A program made the position numbers and the translations under genes. From the NCBI RefSeq assembly GCF_036023875.1, contig NZ_CP107931.1, forward strand, positions 3,410,001-3,474,000: a DNA stretch of 64,000 nucleotides. The letters run 5' to 3'. Each line of letters starts with the position of its first letter. Within the stretch, counting starts at the first letter, position 1. The notes under the pieces are model-generated. The model did no database searches, was not told the origin of the DNA, and saw only the letters and a list, made by a program, of their open reading frames with translations. The stretch comes from Mycobacterium sp. NBC_00419 (GTDB lineage Bacteria > Actinomycetota > Actinomycetes > Mycobacteriales > Mycobacteriaceae). Of the stretch, positions 1 through 8,457 are shown piece after piece.

Positions 1-1
1 G

Positions 2-2191
2 GCGAATAGCGGGCGCCACCGCAAGCGGTCGCAGCGCCGAATCGAGCCCTACTCGTGGCTGGGCGCCGGGGCAGTCGCCCTAGGCATGGGTGCCGCGCTG
101 GCCTACGGATCCGGCGTGGCCCACGCCGACGACGGATCTTCTGCTGGCAGTGCAGCTTCGCCGAACGCGCAGTCGCCGACCAAAGGCGGGGCGACCGCCC
201 AGCCTGCGGGCCGTGCCGCCAAATCTTCGGGTTCGGCTAAGCGCACACCGTCGGTGGGGACGACGAAGACTGCGACCACACCGGCAGTCGCCGCGACGAC
301 GGTGCGGTCCGCCTCCGCGGTGAACTCCGCCGGAGCCGCAGTCGCGTCGAACGGCGTAGCGACGACCACAACCGCCTACGAGGCTTCCGGCGTGTACACC
401 GGCGGTCAGGTGGTGACTGTGAACGGGGTGACCTACCGAGCGAACTGGTGGACCAGCGGCGCGGATCCGACGACCAACAACGGCGCCGCCGGTTCCGGTC
501 AGCCCTGGACCGTCGTGTCCTCGGGTTCCGGCACGACGGGTTCGGGCGCGACGGGTTCCGGCACGACGGGTTCGGGCACTACCGGTACGTACGAAGCTGG
601 TTCGGTGTACACCTCTGGAGCCGTGGTGACCGTGGATGGTGTTACCTACGAAGCTAATTGGTGGACCAGTGGCGCCGATCCGGCGACCCATAGTGGTGCT
701 GTCGGATCCGGTCAGCCCTGGACCGTCGTCTCCTCGGGCACGACCGGTTCCGGCACGACTGGTTCCGGAACGAGTAGCTCCGGCACGAGTGGCACGGGCA
801 CGACGAATTCCAGCGGAGTCGTGACCTACTCGGCCGGCTCGGTGTACACCGCGGGAGCGCTTGTGACCGCGAACGGGATTACCTACCAGGCCAACTGGTG
901 GACCAGCGGCGCCGATCCGGCGACCAACAGCGGTGCCGTCGGATCCGGTCAGGCATGGACTCTCGTCGGACCGACTGCCACGGCAGCGCCGTCAGCTCCC
1001 GTCAACCTTGCCGTGTCGAGCGTCAGCGCGAACGCGGTGTCCCTGTCGTGGAGCAACGGCGGTGGATACGCGGCGAGCTACGACGTCTTCCAAGACGGAC
1101 TCAAGACAGCGACGGTCGCGGGCACCTCAGCGTTCGTCAGCGGACTGACGCCCTCGACCGCATATATGTTCACTGTCGCAGCGGTCAACTCCTACGGGGC
1201 GTCTGCGCAGAGTTCCCCACTGTCGGTGACGACCTCGGCCCAGGGCTCGACCGCCGGGTATTACTTCTCGCCGTACGTCGACATGTCGCTCACCGTCGGC
1301 CAGAACGTCGTGTCGATGGCACAGCAGGCCGGCCTGGACCACGTCACACTGGCCTTCCTGCAGAGCAGCGGTTCGGGAAACATCGGGTGGGGTGGTAGCG
1401 GATCAATCGCCAACGACCAGCTGTCCAACGGAACCTCGATCAAAACCGTTGTGCAGCAATTGCAGAGCAACAACGTCGACGTGACGATCTCTTTGGGCGG
1501 TGCGGTCGGGGTGGACCCGGCTGTGGCAGCGACGTCGGCACGTCAACTGCAGAGCCAATTGCAGTCGGTCATCGACCGCTACGGCGTCAACTCCCTGGAT
1601 TTCGATGTCGAGGGATCGGCGACGGCCAACGCGGCAGCCAATCAGATTCGCGGCCAAGCCATCGCCGCCCTGCAGGCTGCAAACCCCGGACTGAGGATCA
1701 GCTTCACGCTGCCCGTTCTCCCTACCGGGCTCACCCAGGATGGTCTCAGCGTCCTCGCGGCGGCGACGACCGCCGGGGCCCACGTCGACATCGTCAACAT
1801 CATGGCCATGGACTACGGCTCGGCCGTCGACAATGGCGGTGACATGGGGCTCAGCGCAATCCTGGCGGTCCAGAGCACCGAGGCCCAGCTCGACAAGATC
1901 GGACTGGCCGACACCAAGATCGGGGTGACTCCGATGATCGGCCAGAACGACGTCTCGAGCGAGGTTTTCACCCTTGCCGACGCACGCGAACTGGTGGCGT
2001 ATGCGGCGACGGACCCGCGTATCGCGGAGCTCTCGATGTGGTCGCTGGCCCGCGATAACGGTTCCGGCGCCGGAACGCGGTGGGCCTCACCGACCAGCAG
2101 CAGCCTCAGCCAGAGCGACTACGCCTTCGCGGCGATCCTCGGCCACTCCGGCCAGGCTGCTTCTACCATCCCCACCAGCGTCCAGATGTAG
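2..2191 (+). CDS. Secreted GH18 chitinase-like protein with three CBM5/12-type modules and an Fn3 domain (5' partial)
   Basis: The reading frame is open from base 2, so the true start lies left of the window. An ATG at 86 is internal to the signal peptide: upstream codons encode an Arg/Lys-rich stretch, then a hydrophobic core ending in AHAD. Three similar modules of about 47 residues lie at 377-517, 590-730 and 827-967. Each has a Tyr-rich start, VNGVTY-like core and ANWWTSGADP, which resembles chitin-binding CBM5/12. Gly/Ser/Thr linkers separate them. A fibronectin type III domain follows (about 991-1240), then a GH18 barrel (about 1256-2130) with the catalytic DFDVE at 1598-1612. The expected role is hydrolysis of chitin or a related beta-1,4-GlcNAc polymer outside the cell. 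Domain order is seen directly; the substrate is inferred. Confidence 0.88.
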   Translation, partial: ANSGRHRKRSQRRIEPYSWLGAGAVALGMGAALAYGSGVAHADDGSSAGSAASPNAQSPTKGGATAQPAGRAAKSSGSAKRTPSVGTTKTATTPAVAATTVRSASAVNSAGAAVASNGVATTTTAYEASGVYTGGQVVTVNGVTYRANWWTSGADPTTNNGAAGSGQPWTVVSSGSGTTGSGATGSGTTGSGTTGTYEAGSVYTSGAVVTVDGVTYEANWWTSGADPATHSGAVGSGQPWTVVSSGTTGSGTTGSGTSSSGTSGTGTTNSSGVVTYSAGSVYTAGALVTANGITYQANWWTSGADPATNSGAVGSGQAWTLVGPTATAAPSAPVNLAVSSVSANAVSLSWSNGGGYAASYDVFQDGLKTATVAGTSAFVSGLTPSTAYMFTVAAVNSYGASAQSSPLSVTTSAQGSTAGYYFSPYVDMSLTVGQNVVSMAQQAGLDHVTLAFLQSSGSGNIGWGGSGSIANDQLSNGTSIKTVVQQLQSNNVDVTISLGGAVGVDPAVAATSARQLQSQLQSVIDRYGVNSLDFDVEGSATANAAANQIRGQAIAALQAANPGLRISFTLPVLPTGLTQDGLSVLAAATTAGAHVDIVNIMAMDYGSAVDNGGDMGLSAILAVQSTEAQLDKIGLADTKIGVTPMIGQNDVSSEVFTLADARELVAYAATDPRIAELSMWSLARDNGSGAGTRWASPTSSSLSQSDYAFAAILGHSGQAASTIPTSVQM

Positions 2192-2248
2192 CTGACGATG
2201 ACCACCCGCGTGACATCCATGTCAGGCACAGTGAAAGAGAGGGCGATT

Positions 2249-2578
2249 ATGTTCGCGAACGATTCATCCCGAGAGCGCCACCGAGCACCCGCGAGAGTTG
2301 TCGGTGCCGCGGTGATGATGACGCTGGCCGGCCTTATCGGCGCGTGCGGGCATAACGAGTCGCCAGCACCGGCCACCACGTCCAGTCCAAGTGTTACCCA
2401 GACCGAGAAGAGTGCTGGAACCGACGGCGGGGCAAACAAATTCACCCCGACGATGACCGCCCCCGTGACGACGCCCCCGCTCAACTCCGGTAACAGCGGC
2501 TACAACGGTCCGGGCGAGAACAACAACGGCGGCCCCAAGAACAACAACGGCGGTGGACCCGGCGGCGCTGGCCACTAA
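2249..2578 (+). CDS. Small putative lipoprotein with Asn/Gly-rich tail
   Basis: This 109-residue protein starts at ATG 2249, chosen because GAGAGGG lies just upstream at 2237-2243; an ATG at 2198 in the same frame has no such signal. The N-terminus has a basic segment, a hydrophobic core and the lipobox LIGAC, so it should be lipid-anchored outside the membrane. The rest is low complexity: Thr/Pro/Ser-rich, then a C-terminus dominated by Asn and Gly. No enzyme motif is visible and I do not recognise a family. It lies 57 bp after the chitinase-like gene and meets the convergent MmpL gene with a 4 bp overlap of stops. A link to the chitinase is possible but unproven. Confidence 0.7.
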   Translation: MFANDSSRERHRAPARVVGAAVMMTLAGLIGACGHNESPAPATTSSPSVTQTEKSAGTDGGANKFTPTMTAPVTTPPLNSGNSGYNGPGENNNGGPKNNNGGGPGGAGH

Positions 2579-4695
2579 GGCGCCTCGATCTCCTCGCGCT
2601 TGAACGCCGGCCACCAGATCCGCGGGCCGATCAAGGTGAACAGCGCCGGGATCACCACGGTGCGGACCACGAAGGTGTCCAGCAGGATGCCCAGGCCCAC
2701 GATGATGCCCAACTGGGTCAGCACGATCAGAGGCAGCACACCAAGCACGCAGAACACCGCGGCCAAAACGATTCCCGCACTGGTGATCACCGCGCCGGTG
2801 GCCGACACCGCGCGCACGATGCCACCGCGGGTGCCGTACATCGGCGTCTCTTCCCGGGCCCTGGTGACGAGGAAGATCGTGTAATCCACGCCGAGGGCCA
2901 CCAGGAACAGGAAGGCGAACAGCGGTGTGGTGATGTCGAGGGCTGGGAAGCCGAGCACGTGAACGCTCACCCAGCCGCCGAGGCCGAGTGCGGCCATCGT
3001 CGACAAGACGGTCGCGGCGACCAGTACCAGCGGTGCGATCATCGCCCGCAGGAGCACGTATAGCACGGCGAGCACGATGATCAGGATGGCGGGGATCACC
3101 ACCCAGCGGTCGTGGATCGCGGCTGTCTTGGCGTCGAACGCCTGCGCATCGGAGCCGCCGACGAGCGCACCGGGGTCGGCGTCCCTCAGGGAACTGCGAA
3201 GCGCTGCAACGGTATCGAATGCCTTCTGCGAGCCTGGTGCGGCGTCGGTGACGACCTGCCACTGGGTCAGTCCGGTGGGGGACTGGCCGGCAAGGTTCAC
3301 CGACACTACCCCGGGGGTGCCCTGGATCGCGGCGGCGACGGCGTCGGCCTTGTCGGTATGGCCGAACACCCGGGTGGGGTCGGTCAGGCCGCTGGGGTAG
3401 TGAGCTGACAGGGTTTTGAAGCCGGTGACGGAGTCCGCGCTCACCCGGAACTGGTCGATCTGGTTGAGGCCGACCGGGGTCGCGAGCAGGCCGGTGGCGA
3501 GCACGGCCAATGCGGCGATCGATACGACGGCGACCCGGGTGGCGTGCTGGGACACCCAGTCTGCTATCCGATGCCACGCGCCGGTGGTGGTGATCTCCTC
3601 GGATCCGGCCTTGGGGACGAAGGGCCAGAACAACTTCCGGCCGAACAGGGCCAGCAGCGGCGGGAGCATCAGCAGCACGAACACCGCAGCCACCAGAAGT
3701 CCTGACGCGGCCTGCACGCCGAGGCTGCGAGTGCTCGGCGAGGACGCGAACAGCAGTGTCAGCAGCGCCAGGACCACGGTCGCGTTGCTGGCCACGATGG
3801 CCGGACCGGCATGGCGCACCGCCGTTTGTAACGCCTGGCGGTGGTGCTCGACCGGATGTCGCCGGCCGGGCGGCTCCGGCGTGTGGCGCAGTTCTTCGCG
3901 GTAGCGCGAAATCAGCAGCAGCGCATAGTTGGTGCCGGCGCCGAACACCAGCACGCTGGTGATACCTGAGGTCGAGCCGTCGGCCGTCATCCCGCTGGCA
4001 TCGGCGATCGCCGATCCCACCACGGCAGCCACCCGGTCGGCGAAAGCGATGACCAGAAGCGGCACCAGCCACAGCACGGGGGAGCGGTAAGTGATGATCA
4101 GCAGCAGCGCCACCACGGCGCCGGTGACGGCCAGCAGGGTGACGTTGGCCCCGGAAAAGGCGTTGGCGATATCGGCGCCGAACGCCGGGCCGCCGGTGAC
4201 ATTGACCACCAGATCGCCCGGCAGCCCGTCTTTGGCGGCCTCGCGAAGTTCCTTGACTGTGTCGCTGAGCGCGAACCCGGACAGTGTGGAGTCCAGCGGC
4301 ACCGGCGCCAGGGCGGCCTTGCCGTCGGTCGACGGCACGACAGGGATCGGCGGACCCGCAGGGCCGGCGACGGCGACCATCCGGCCGCGGGCGTCCTCGG
4401 CCGCGGCGAGATCCGATGGCGACAGTGTGCCGCCGTCGCCGCGGGTGGCGACCAGGATCACCGGTGCCTGGTCGCCGCCGGGGAACTCCTTGAGCAACGC
4501 CGCCGCTTTCGCTGACTCCGCGCCCGGCGGCAGGGAGACCGGCGACTTGTCGGCCGATGCGCTTTCGCCGAGGGCGCCCATGAGCCCGACGCCGATCATG
4601 GCCACGAGCACCGCGATCACCCAGGAGAAGCGGACGGAGAGCAGCTCGCCGATGCGGTCCCACATCGGCGGTGTCGGTTGAGGCGTCTTACGCAT
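2575..4695 (-). CDS. MmpL/RND-superfamily membrane transporter
   Basis: This 706-residue protein has the MMPL layout: an N-terminal membrane helix, an extracytoplasmic loop, a helix block, a second loop, and a second helix block with the TM10 motif VALGVDY. It should be a proton-driven exporter of lipids or hydrophobic compounds. The TM4 motif reads GTNY, where many relatives carry GTDY, so one acidic proton-relay position is Asn. The start was set at 4695 (MRKT) because TATGCT ends 7 nt upstream on this strand; an in-frame ATG at 4707 lies inside that hexamer. It is divergent from a MarR gene, which probably controls it. The substrate cannot be read from the sequence. Confidence 0.88.
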   Translation of the reverse strand: MRKTPQPTPPMWDRIGELLSVRFSWVIAVLVAMIGVGLMGALGESASADKSPVSLPPGAESAKAAALLKEFPGGDQAPVILVATRGDGGTLSPSDLAAAEDARGRMVAVAGPAGPPIPVVPSTDGKAALAPVPLDSTLSGFALSDTVKELREAAKDGLPGDLVVNVTGGPAFGADIANAFSGANVTLLAVTGAVVALLLIITYRSPVLWLVPLLVIAFADRVAAVVGSAIADASGMTADGSTSGITSVLVFGAGTNYALLLISRYREELRHTPEPPGRRHPVEHHRQALQTAVRHAGPAIVASNATVVLALLTLLFASSPSTRSLGVQAASGLLVAAVFVLLMLPPLLALFGRKLFWPFVPKAGSEEITTTGAWHRIADWVSQHATRVAVVSIAALAVLATGLLATPVGLNQIDQFRVSADSVTGFKTLSAHYPSGLTDPTRVFGHTDKADAVAAAIQGTPGVVSVNLAGQSPTGLTQWQVVTDAAPGSQKAFDTVAALRSSLRDADPGALVGGSDAQAFDAKTAAIHDRWVVIPAILIIVLAVLYVLLRAMIAPLVLVAATVLSTMAALGLGGWVSVHVLGFPALDITTPLFAFLFLVALGVDYTIFLVTRAREETPMYGTRGGIVRAVSATGAVITSAGIVLAAVFCVLGVLPLIVLTQLGIIVGLGILLDTFVVRTVVIPALFTLIGPRIWWPAFKREEIEAP

Positions 4696-4702
4696 GGCGA
4701 CC

Positions 4703-4749
4703 AGCATAGCTTCATATTCTTAACAGTTCATCTACTTAAGGGATATGCT
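4703..4749. promoter_or_regulatory. Divergent promoters and probable MarR operator
   Basis: TATGCT occurs as a -10-like hexamer on both strands: 4703-4708 (minus, 7 nt before the MmpL ATG at 4695) and 4744-4749 (plus, 6 nt before the MarR ATG at 4756). A TTAACA at 4720-4725 is a fair -35 for the plus promoter. Between the hexamers is an imperfect inverted repeat: ATATTCTTAA (4714-4723) and TTAAGGGATAT (4736-4746). A dimer bound there would cover both promoters. The repeat is seen; its role as the operator is inferred from context. Confidence 0.6.
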
Positions 4750-4755
4750 GGCGTC

Positions 4756-5238
4756 ATGGACGAATCGCGCCGGCCCGCTCTGGAATCCGCGGTGGTCGCC
4801 GATGTACAGGCGCTCTCCGCGGAGTCCGACCAGATCGGCCGGGCGTTCGCCGGTGTGCACGACATGTCCGCCAACGACTTCCGCGCGCTGGTGCACATCA
4901 TGGTCGCCGAGAACGCGGGGACCCCGCTGACGGCGGGGGAACTGAAGAACCGGATGGGGATGTCCGGTGCGGCCATTACCTACCTGGTCGAGCGGATGAT
5001 CGAGTCGGGTCATCTGCGCCGGGAATCCCACCCGGCCGACCGGCGCAAGGTGATCCTGCGGTACGCGGATCACGGCATCGAGGTGGGCAAGGCGTTCTTC
5101 ACCCCACTGGCCACGCACACCCACCGTGCACTGGCGGATCTGCCGGAGTCCGACCTGGCGGCCGCCCATCGGGTGTTCGCCGCGGTGCTGACCGCGATGG
5201 CCGGGTTCCGCGCCGACCTGTCGGCGCCGCCTGGTTAG
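4756..5238 (+). CDS. MarR-family transcriptional regulator
   Basis: This 160-residue protein has the MarR winged-helix pattern: an N-terminal helical dimerisation segment, a recognition region around LTAGELKNRMGMSGAAITYLV, and the wing ESHPADRRKV typical of the family. The ATG at 4756 was chosen over upstream in-frame codons because TATGCT ends 6 nt before it and 160 residues is normal for MarR. It is divergent from the MmpL exporter across a 60 bp region holding an inverted repeat, the usual arrangement for a local repressor that also controls itself. The ligand is unknown. Confidence 0.9.
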   Translation: MDESRRPALESAVVADVQALSAESDQIGRAFAGVHDMSANDFRALVHIMVAENAGTPLTAGELKNRMGMSGAAITYLVERMIESGHLRRESHPADRRKVILRYADHGIEVGKAFFTPLATHTHRALADLPESDLAAAHRVFAAVLTAMAGFRADLSAPPG

Positions 5239-5246
5239 CTGGCGCC

Positions 5247-6362
5247 GTGCTCGACACCGTCGCTGTGGAGAACTACCGATCGCTGCGCCGGCTTGTCGTC
5301 CCCCTGGGGCGTTGCAACGTCGTCACCGGTCCCAACGGCAGCGGCAAGTCGAGTCTGTACCGCGCCTTGCGATTGCTCGCCGACTGCGCCCGCAACGGGT
5401 CGGTCAGCGCGCTGGCCCGCGAGGGCGGTCTGAGTTCGACCATGTGGGCCGGGCAGGGCAAGACAGGCCCGGCGAGCCTCAAACTGGGCTTCGCCGGCGA
5501 GGACCTGGGCTACGCCGTCGACTTCGGCGTACCCGTCCCCGGTCGCACCGCGTTCAACCTGGACCCGGAGGTCAAGTCCGAGGCGGTCTGGGCCGGCCCG
5601 GTGTTGCGGCCCGCGACCCTGCTTGCCGAGCGCCTGGGCCCTGCGGTGCGCATCCGCGACATCGACGGCGGCTGGCGAATCACGCCGGCTGGACTGCGTC
5701 CGTTCGACAGCATGCTCAGCGAGGTCGGCGATCCGCAGGCCGCACCGGAACTGCTCGCACTGCGCGAACGGGTGCGGTCCTGGCGGTTCTACGACCACGT
5801 CCGCACCGACGGCGACGCCCCGGCGCGGCAGTCCCAGATCGGCACCCGGACCACGGTGATGAACCATGACGGTTCCGACCTCGCAGCGGCGCTGCAGACC
5901 ATCGCCGAGGTCGGGGACGCCGCGGCAATGGCCGAGGCGGTCGACGACGCCTTTCCCGGTAGCCGGGTAGAGATCGACTGCACAGACGCCCGCTTCGAGG
6001 TGACACTGCGCCAGCCGGGAATGCTGCGTGCCCTGACCGCCGCCGAACTCTCCGACGGCACCCTGCGCTACCTGTTGTGGGTGGCGGCGCTGCTGACACC
6101 GCGTCCGGCCGAACTGACGGTCCTCAACGAACCCGAGGCCAGCCTGCACCCTGATCTGCTGCCCGCGCTGGCCCGGCTGATCACCCGCGCGGCGGAGGGT
6201 TCGCAGATCATCGTCGTCACCCACGCCGCACGGCTGGTGACCGCGCTGGAAGACCGAAGCGAGGTCAATACCGTCGAACTCACCAAGGACGACGGCCAGA
6301 CCGCGATCGTCGGCCAGGGTCTGCTCGACGAGCCGTCCTGGCATTGGCCTGCCCGGAGCTGA
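5247..6362 (+). CDS. AAA/ABC-type ATPase of the COG4637-like (SMC/RecF-related) group
   Basis: The 371-residue protein begins with GTG at 5247, 8 bp after the MarR stop. Walker A is GPNGSGKSS near residue 29; the signature LSDGTLR and Walker B LTVLNEPEASLHPD are near the C-terminus, followed by a THAAR H-loop. The middle holds FYDHVRTD...APAR, which I associate with standalone predicted ATPases of COG4637. No TOPRIM, HNH or other nuclease domain is fused and no partner effector gene is adjacent. The cellular role is unknown; relatives of this architecture occur both in DNA repair and in phage-defence ATPases. Confidence 0.8.
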   Translation: MLDTVAVENYRSLRRLVVPLGRCNVVTGPNGSGKSSLYRALRLLADCARNGSVSALAREGGLSSTMWAGQGKTGPASLKLGFAGEDLGYAVDFGVPVPGRTAFNLDPEVKSEAVWAGPVLRPATLLAERLGPAVRIRDIDGGWRITPAGLRPFDSMLSEVGDPQAAPELLALRERVRSWRFYDHVRTDGDAPARQSQIGTRTTVMNHDGSDLAAALQTIAEVGDAAAMAEAVDDAFPGSRVEIDCTDARFEVTLRQPGMLRALTAAELSDGTLRYLLWVAALLTPRPAELTVLNEPEASLHPDLLPALARLITRAAEGSQIIVVTHAARLVTALEDRSEVNTVELTKDDGQTAIVGQGLLDEPSWHWPARS

Positions 6363-6369
6363 GCGCACC

Positions 6370-6375
6370 TATCCT
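6370..6375 (+). promoter_or_regulatory. -10 element for leaderless purT
   Basis: TATCCT ends 8 nt before the ATG at 6384, placing the expected transcription start at the first codon. This favours ATG 6384 over the upstream in-frame TTG at 6375. Confidence 0.5.
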
Positions 6376-6383
6376 TGGGCATC

Positions 6384-7565
6384 ATGCGTGTGATGCTGGT
6401 GGGATCCGGTGAGCTGAGCCGCGAGCTGGTGCTGGCGTTCCAGCGCCTGGGTGCCGAGGTGATCGCCGTAGACCACCACGCCGGTGCCCCGGCACACGAT
6501 GCCGCTGACGAAGCGCTCGTGGTGGCGATCACCGATCCCGAGGAGCTCGCCGCCGCGGTCCGGCAAAGCCGGCCCGACTTTCTCGTGGTGAACACCAACG
6601 CGGTGGCGATCGACGCGCTGCGGACCGTCGAGGAGAACCCTGCCGTCGAGGTGGTGCCTTCGGTGCACGCCACCCGGCTGAGCCTGGACCGCGAGGGCAT
6701 CCGCAAGCTCGCCGCCGACGACCTGGGTCTGCCGACGGCACCCTTCTGGTTCGCCGGGTCGGAGGCAGAACTGGCGGCGGTCGCCGAGCATGCCGGGTTC
6801 CCGCTCGTGGTCAAGCCGGTGGTGGGCGCTCCCGGCCAGGGCCAGTCGGTGCTGCTGCGCCCCGACGATGTCGAGCCGGCCTGGCAGCGGGCCGTCGATG
6901 CCGGCGGGCGGGTACCGCACAACCGGGTGCTGGCCGAGACCGTCGTGGAGATCGACTACGCAGTCACGCTGCTCACGGTGCGCACCGAAGGCCCGGCCGG
7001 ACCGCAGCTGCATTTCTGCGAACCGATCGGGTACCGCCAGCTCGACGGCGGTGTCCTGGAGTCATGGCAGCCGCAGCACATGACGCTGGCCGCGCTCGGC
7101 GCGGCGAAGTCGGTGGCCGCGCGGATCGTGCGCGCCCTGGGCGGTCGCGGGGTGTTCGCGGTGGAACTGCTGGTTCGCGGCGACGAGGTGTACTTCTCCG
7201 ACGTCCGGGTTCGGCCCTGCGACAGTGCCCTGGTGACGCTGCGCACCCAGCGGCTCTCGGAGTTCGAGTTGCACGCCCGCGCCGTGCTGGGCCTGCCGGT
7301 CGACACCATCATGATCTCGCCCGGCGCGGCCGAGGTCACCTACGCCGACGAGGCTGACAGCGGACCCCAGCGCAATCCGGAGCCGGCTCCGGTGCTCGCC
7401 GAGGCGCTGACCGTGCCCGAAAGCGACGTCCGGCTGTTCTGGCGACACCAGGGCGCGTCCCGGCTACGGCTGGCGCTGGCGCTGGCCACCGCGGGCGACG
7501 TCACCACCGCACGTGATCGGGTGCGCCAGGTCTCGACCACTCTGCGAAGGCTGTGGGAGTCATGA
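6384..7565 (+). CDS. purT: Formate-dependent phosphoribosylglycinamide formyltransferase (GART 2)
   Basis: This 393-residue ATP-grasp enzyme makes formyl-GAR from GAR, formate and ATP in purine synthesis. The N-terminus VMLVGSGELSRELVLAFQRLG is the PurT dinucleotide-like start. The ATP-grasp core shows FPLVVKPVVGAPGQGQSV and, later, GRGVFAVELLVRGDEVYFSDVRVRPCDS with the metal-binding region. Length matches the family (about 390-400). A purT gene directly before a rhodanese gene and metZ is also the arrangement in M. tuberculosis (Rv0389-Rv0391). Here a small membrane-protein gene is interposed, overlapping the purT stop by 4 bp. Confidence 0.93.
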   Translation: MRVMLVGSGELSRELVLAFQRLGAEVIAVDHHAGAPAHDAADEALVVAITDPEELAAAVRQSRPDFLVVNTNAVAIDALRTVEENPAVEVVPSVHATRLSLDREGIRKLAADDLGLPTAPFWFAGSEAELAAVAEHAGFPLVVKPVVGAPGQGQSVLLRPDDVEPAWQRAVDAGGRVPHNRVLAETVVEIDYAVTLLTVRTEGPAGPQLHFCEPIGYRQLDGGVLESWQPQHMTLAALGAAKSVAARIVRALGGRGVFAVELLVRGDEVYFSDVRVRPCDSALVTLRTQRLSEFELHARAVLGLPVDTIMISPGAAEVTYADEADSGPQRNPEPAPVLAEALTVPESDVRLFWRHQGASRLRLALALATAGDVTTARDRVRQVSTTLRRLWES

Positions 7566-7999
7566 CCGAACAAGAGAACAGCGGGTCGAGCCCGATGCCG
7601 ATCCTCATCGCGCTGGGGGTGGTTGCGCTCGTCCTGATCGGAGTCGGCATCTCGTGGCTGGTCCGCGGTGACGGCATGACCGAGGACACCCAGGTGGGCC
7701 GCGCCGCGGTGGGCCAGAACGACGCTCTGCAACGCGAGAACTATCCGGACTTCCGTAAGTACACCTGCGTCCAGCAACAGGGCGCCGAAGCTGAAGTCCT
7801 TGCCCGCCAACAGCAGTCGACGACCGCTCACGGCGCACGCTTCATCGACGATGTGACGGCGGTGAAGATCGACGGCGATCGGGCTACCGCGACCGTGGTG
7901 TACCACTTCGAGCGCACGCCCGACAAGCGCCTGGACACCTCGATGGCGTTCGTGCGGGAGAGCGGGGACTGGAAGGTCTGCTCGCCTGGTCCGGCCTAG
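7562..7999 (+). CDS. Single-pass membrane protein with extracytoplasmic domain, function unknown
   Basis: The ATG at 7562 overlaps the purT stop (ATGA), so it is translationally coupled. The 145-residue product has a short hydrophilic N-terminus, one membrane helix (about residues 13-34, rich in Ile/Val/Leu/Gly) and a soluble domain ending in DWKVCSPGP. Two Cys (in KYTCVQ and WKVCSP) could form a disulfide outside the membrane. The fold pattern recalls small mycobacterial DUF4878-like or Mce-associated-like proteins, but I cannot assign it to a family. Its linkage to purT is positional only. Confidence 0.7.
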   Translation: MTEQENSGSSPMPILIALGVVALVLIGVGISWLVRGDGMTEDTQVGRAAVGQNDALQRENYPDFRKYTCVQQQGAEAEVLARQQQSTTAHGARFIDDVTAVKIDGDRATATVVYHFERTPDKRLDTSMAFVRESGDWKVCSPGPA

Positions 8000-8043
8000 C
8001 CGGCACTCGATTCATCTCAGGCGTATGTGCGACACTCACGGCC

Positions 8044-8457
8044 GTGAGCTATGCAGGTGACATCACCCCCGAGGACAGCTGGAAACTGCTCAGCGAGAAC
8101 CCGGATGCGGTGCTGGTGGACTGCCGCACCGACGCCGAATGGCGCTGGGTCGGTGTGCCCGATCTGACCAGCCTGGGCCGCAACGTGGTGTTCGTGGAGT
8201 GGAATCGCAGCAACGGACAGCGCAACGACGGTTTCGTCGCCGAGCTGATCGACGCCGGTGTCACGCCCGGCGAGCGCCCGGTGGTCTTCCTTTGTCGCTC
8301 CGGCAACCGCTCGATCCCCGCGGCCGAGGCCGCCACGGCTGCCGGTATCGCGCCGTCCTACAACATGCTCGACGGCTTCGAAGGACAGCTCGACGAGCAG
8401 GGCCACCGGGGCGTCAACGGCTGGCGGGCACTGGGCCTGCCCTGGCGGCAGTCATGA
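8044..8457 (+). CDS. Rhodanese-domain protein (Rv0390-like)
   Basis: This 137-residue single-domain rhodanese starts at GTG 8044. It has the CH2A-like segment DAVLVDCRTDAEW and the active-site loop FLCRSGNRS with the persulfide-forming Cys. Such proteins carry sulfane sulfur. The stop overlaps the metZ start by 4 bp (ATGA). Its coupling to a sulfhydrylase that adds sulfide to O-succinylhomoserine suggests a role in handling sulfur for methionine synthesis; this is inferred from context, which is conserved in M. tuberculosis. Confidence 0.88.
   Translation: MSYAGDITPEDSWKLLSENPDAVLVDCRTDAEWRWVGVPDLTSLGRNVVFVEWNRSNGQRNDGFVAELIDAGVTPGERPVVFLCRSGNRSIPAAEAATAAGIAPSYNMLDGFEGQLDEQGHRGVNGWRALGLPWRQS

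Noticed and set aside
377..967. Direct repeats in the first gene, considered as a CRISPR-like or tandem DNA array
   Set aside because: The repeats are protein modules (about 47 residues) with Ser/Gly linkers inside one reading frame, not short spaced DNA repeats.
2264..4663. 799-codon open frame on the minus strand inside the MmpL gene
   Set aside because: It overlaps MmpL in another frame, is dominated by Arg/Gly/Pro as GC-rich shadow frames are, and has no membrane helices or motifs. MmpL is supported by family pattern.
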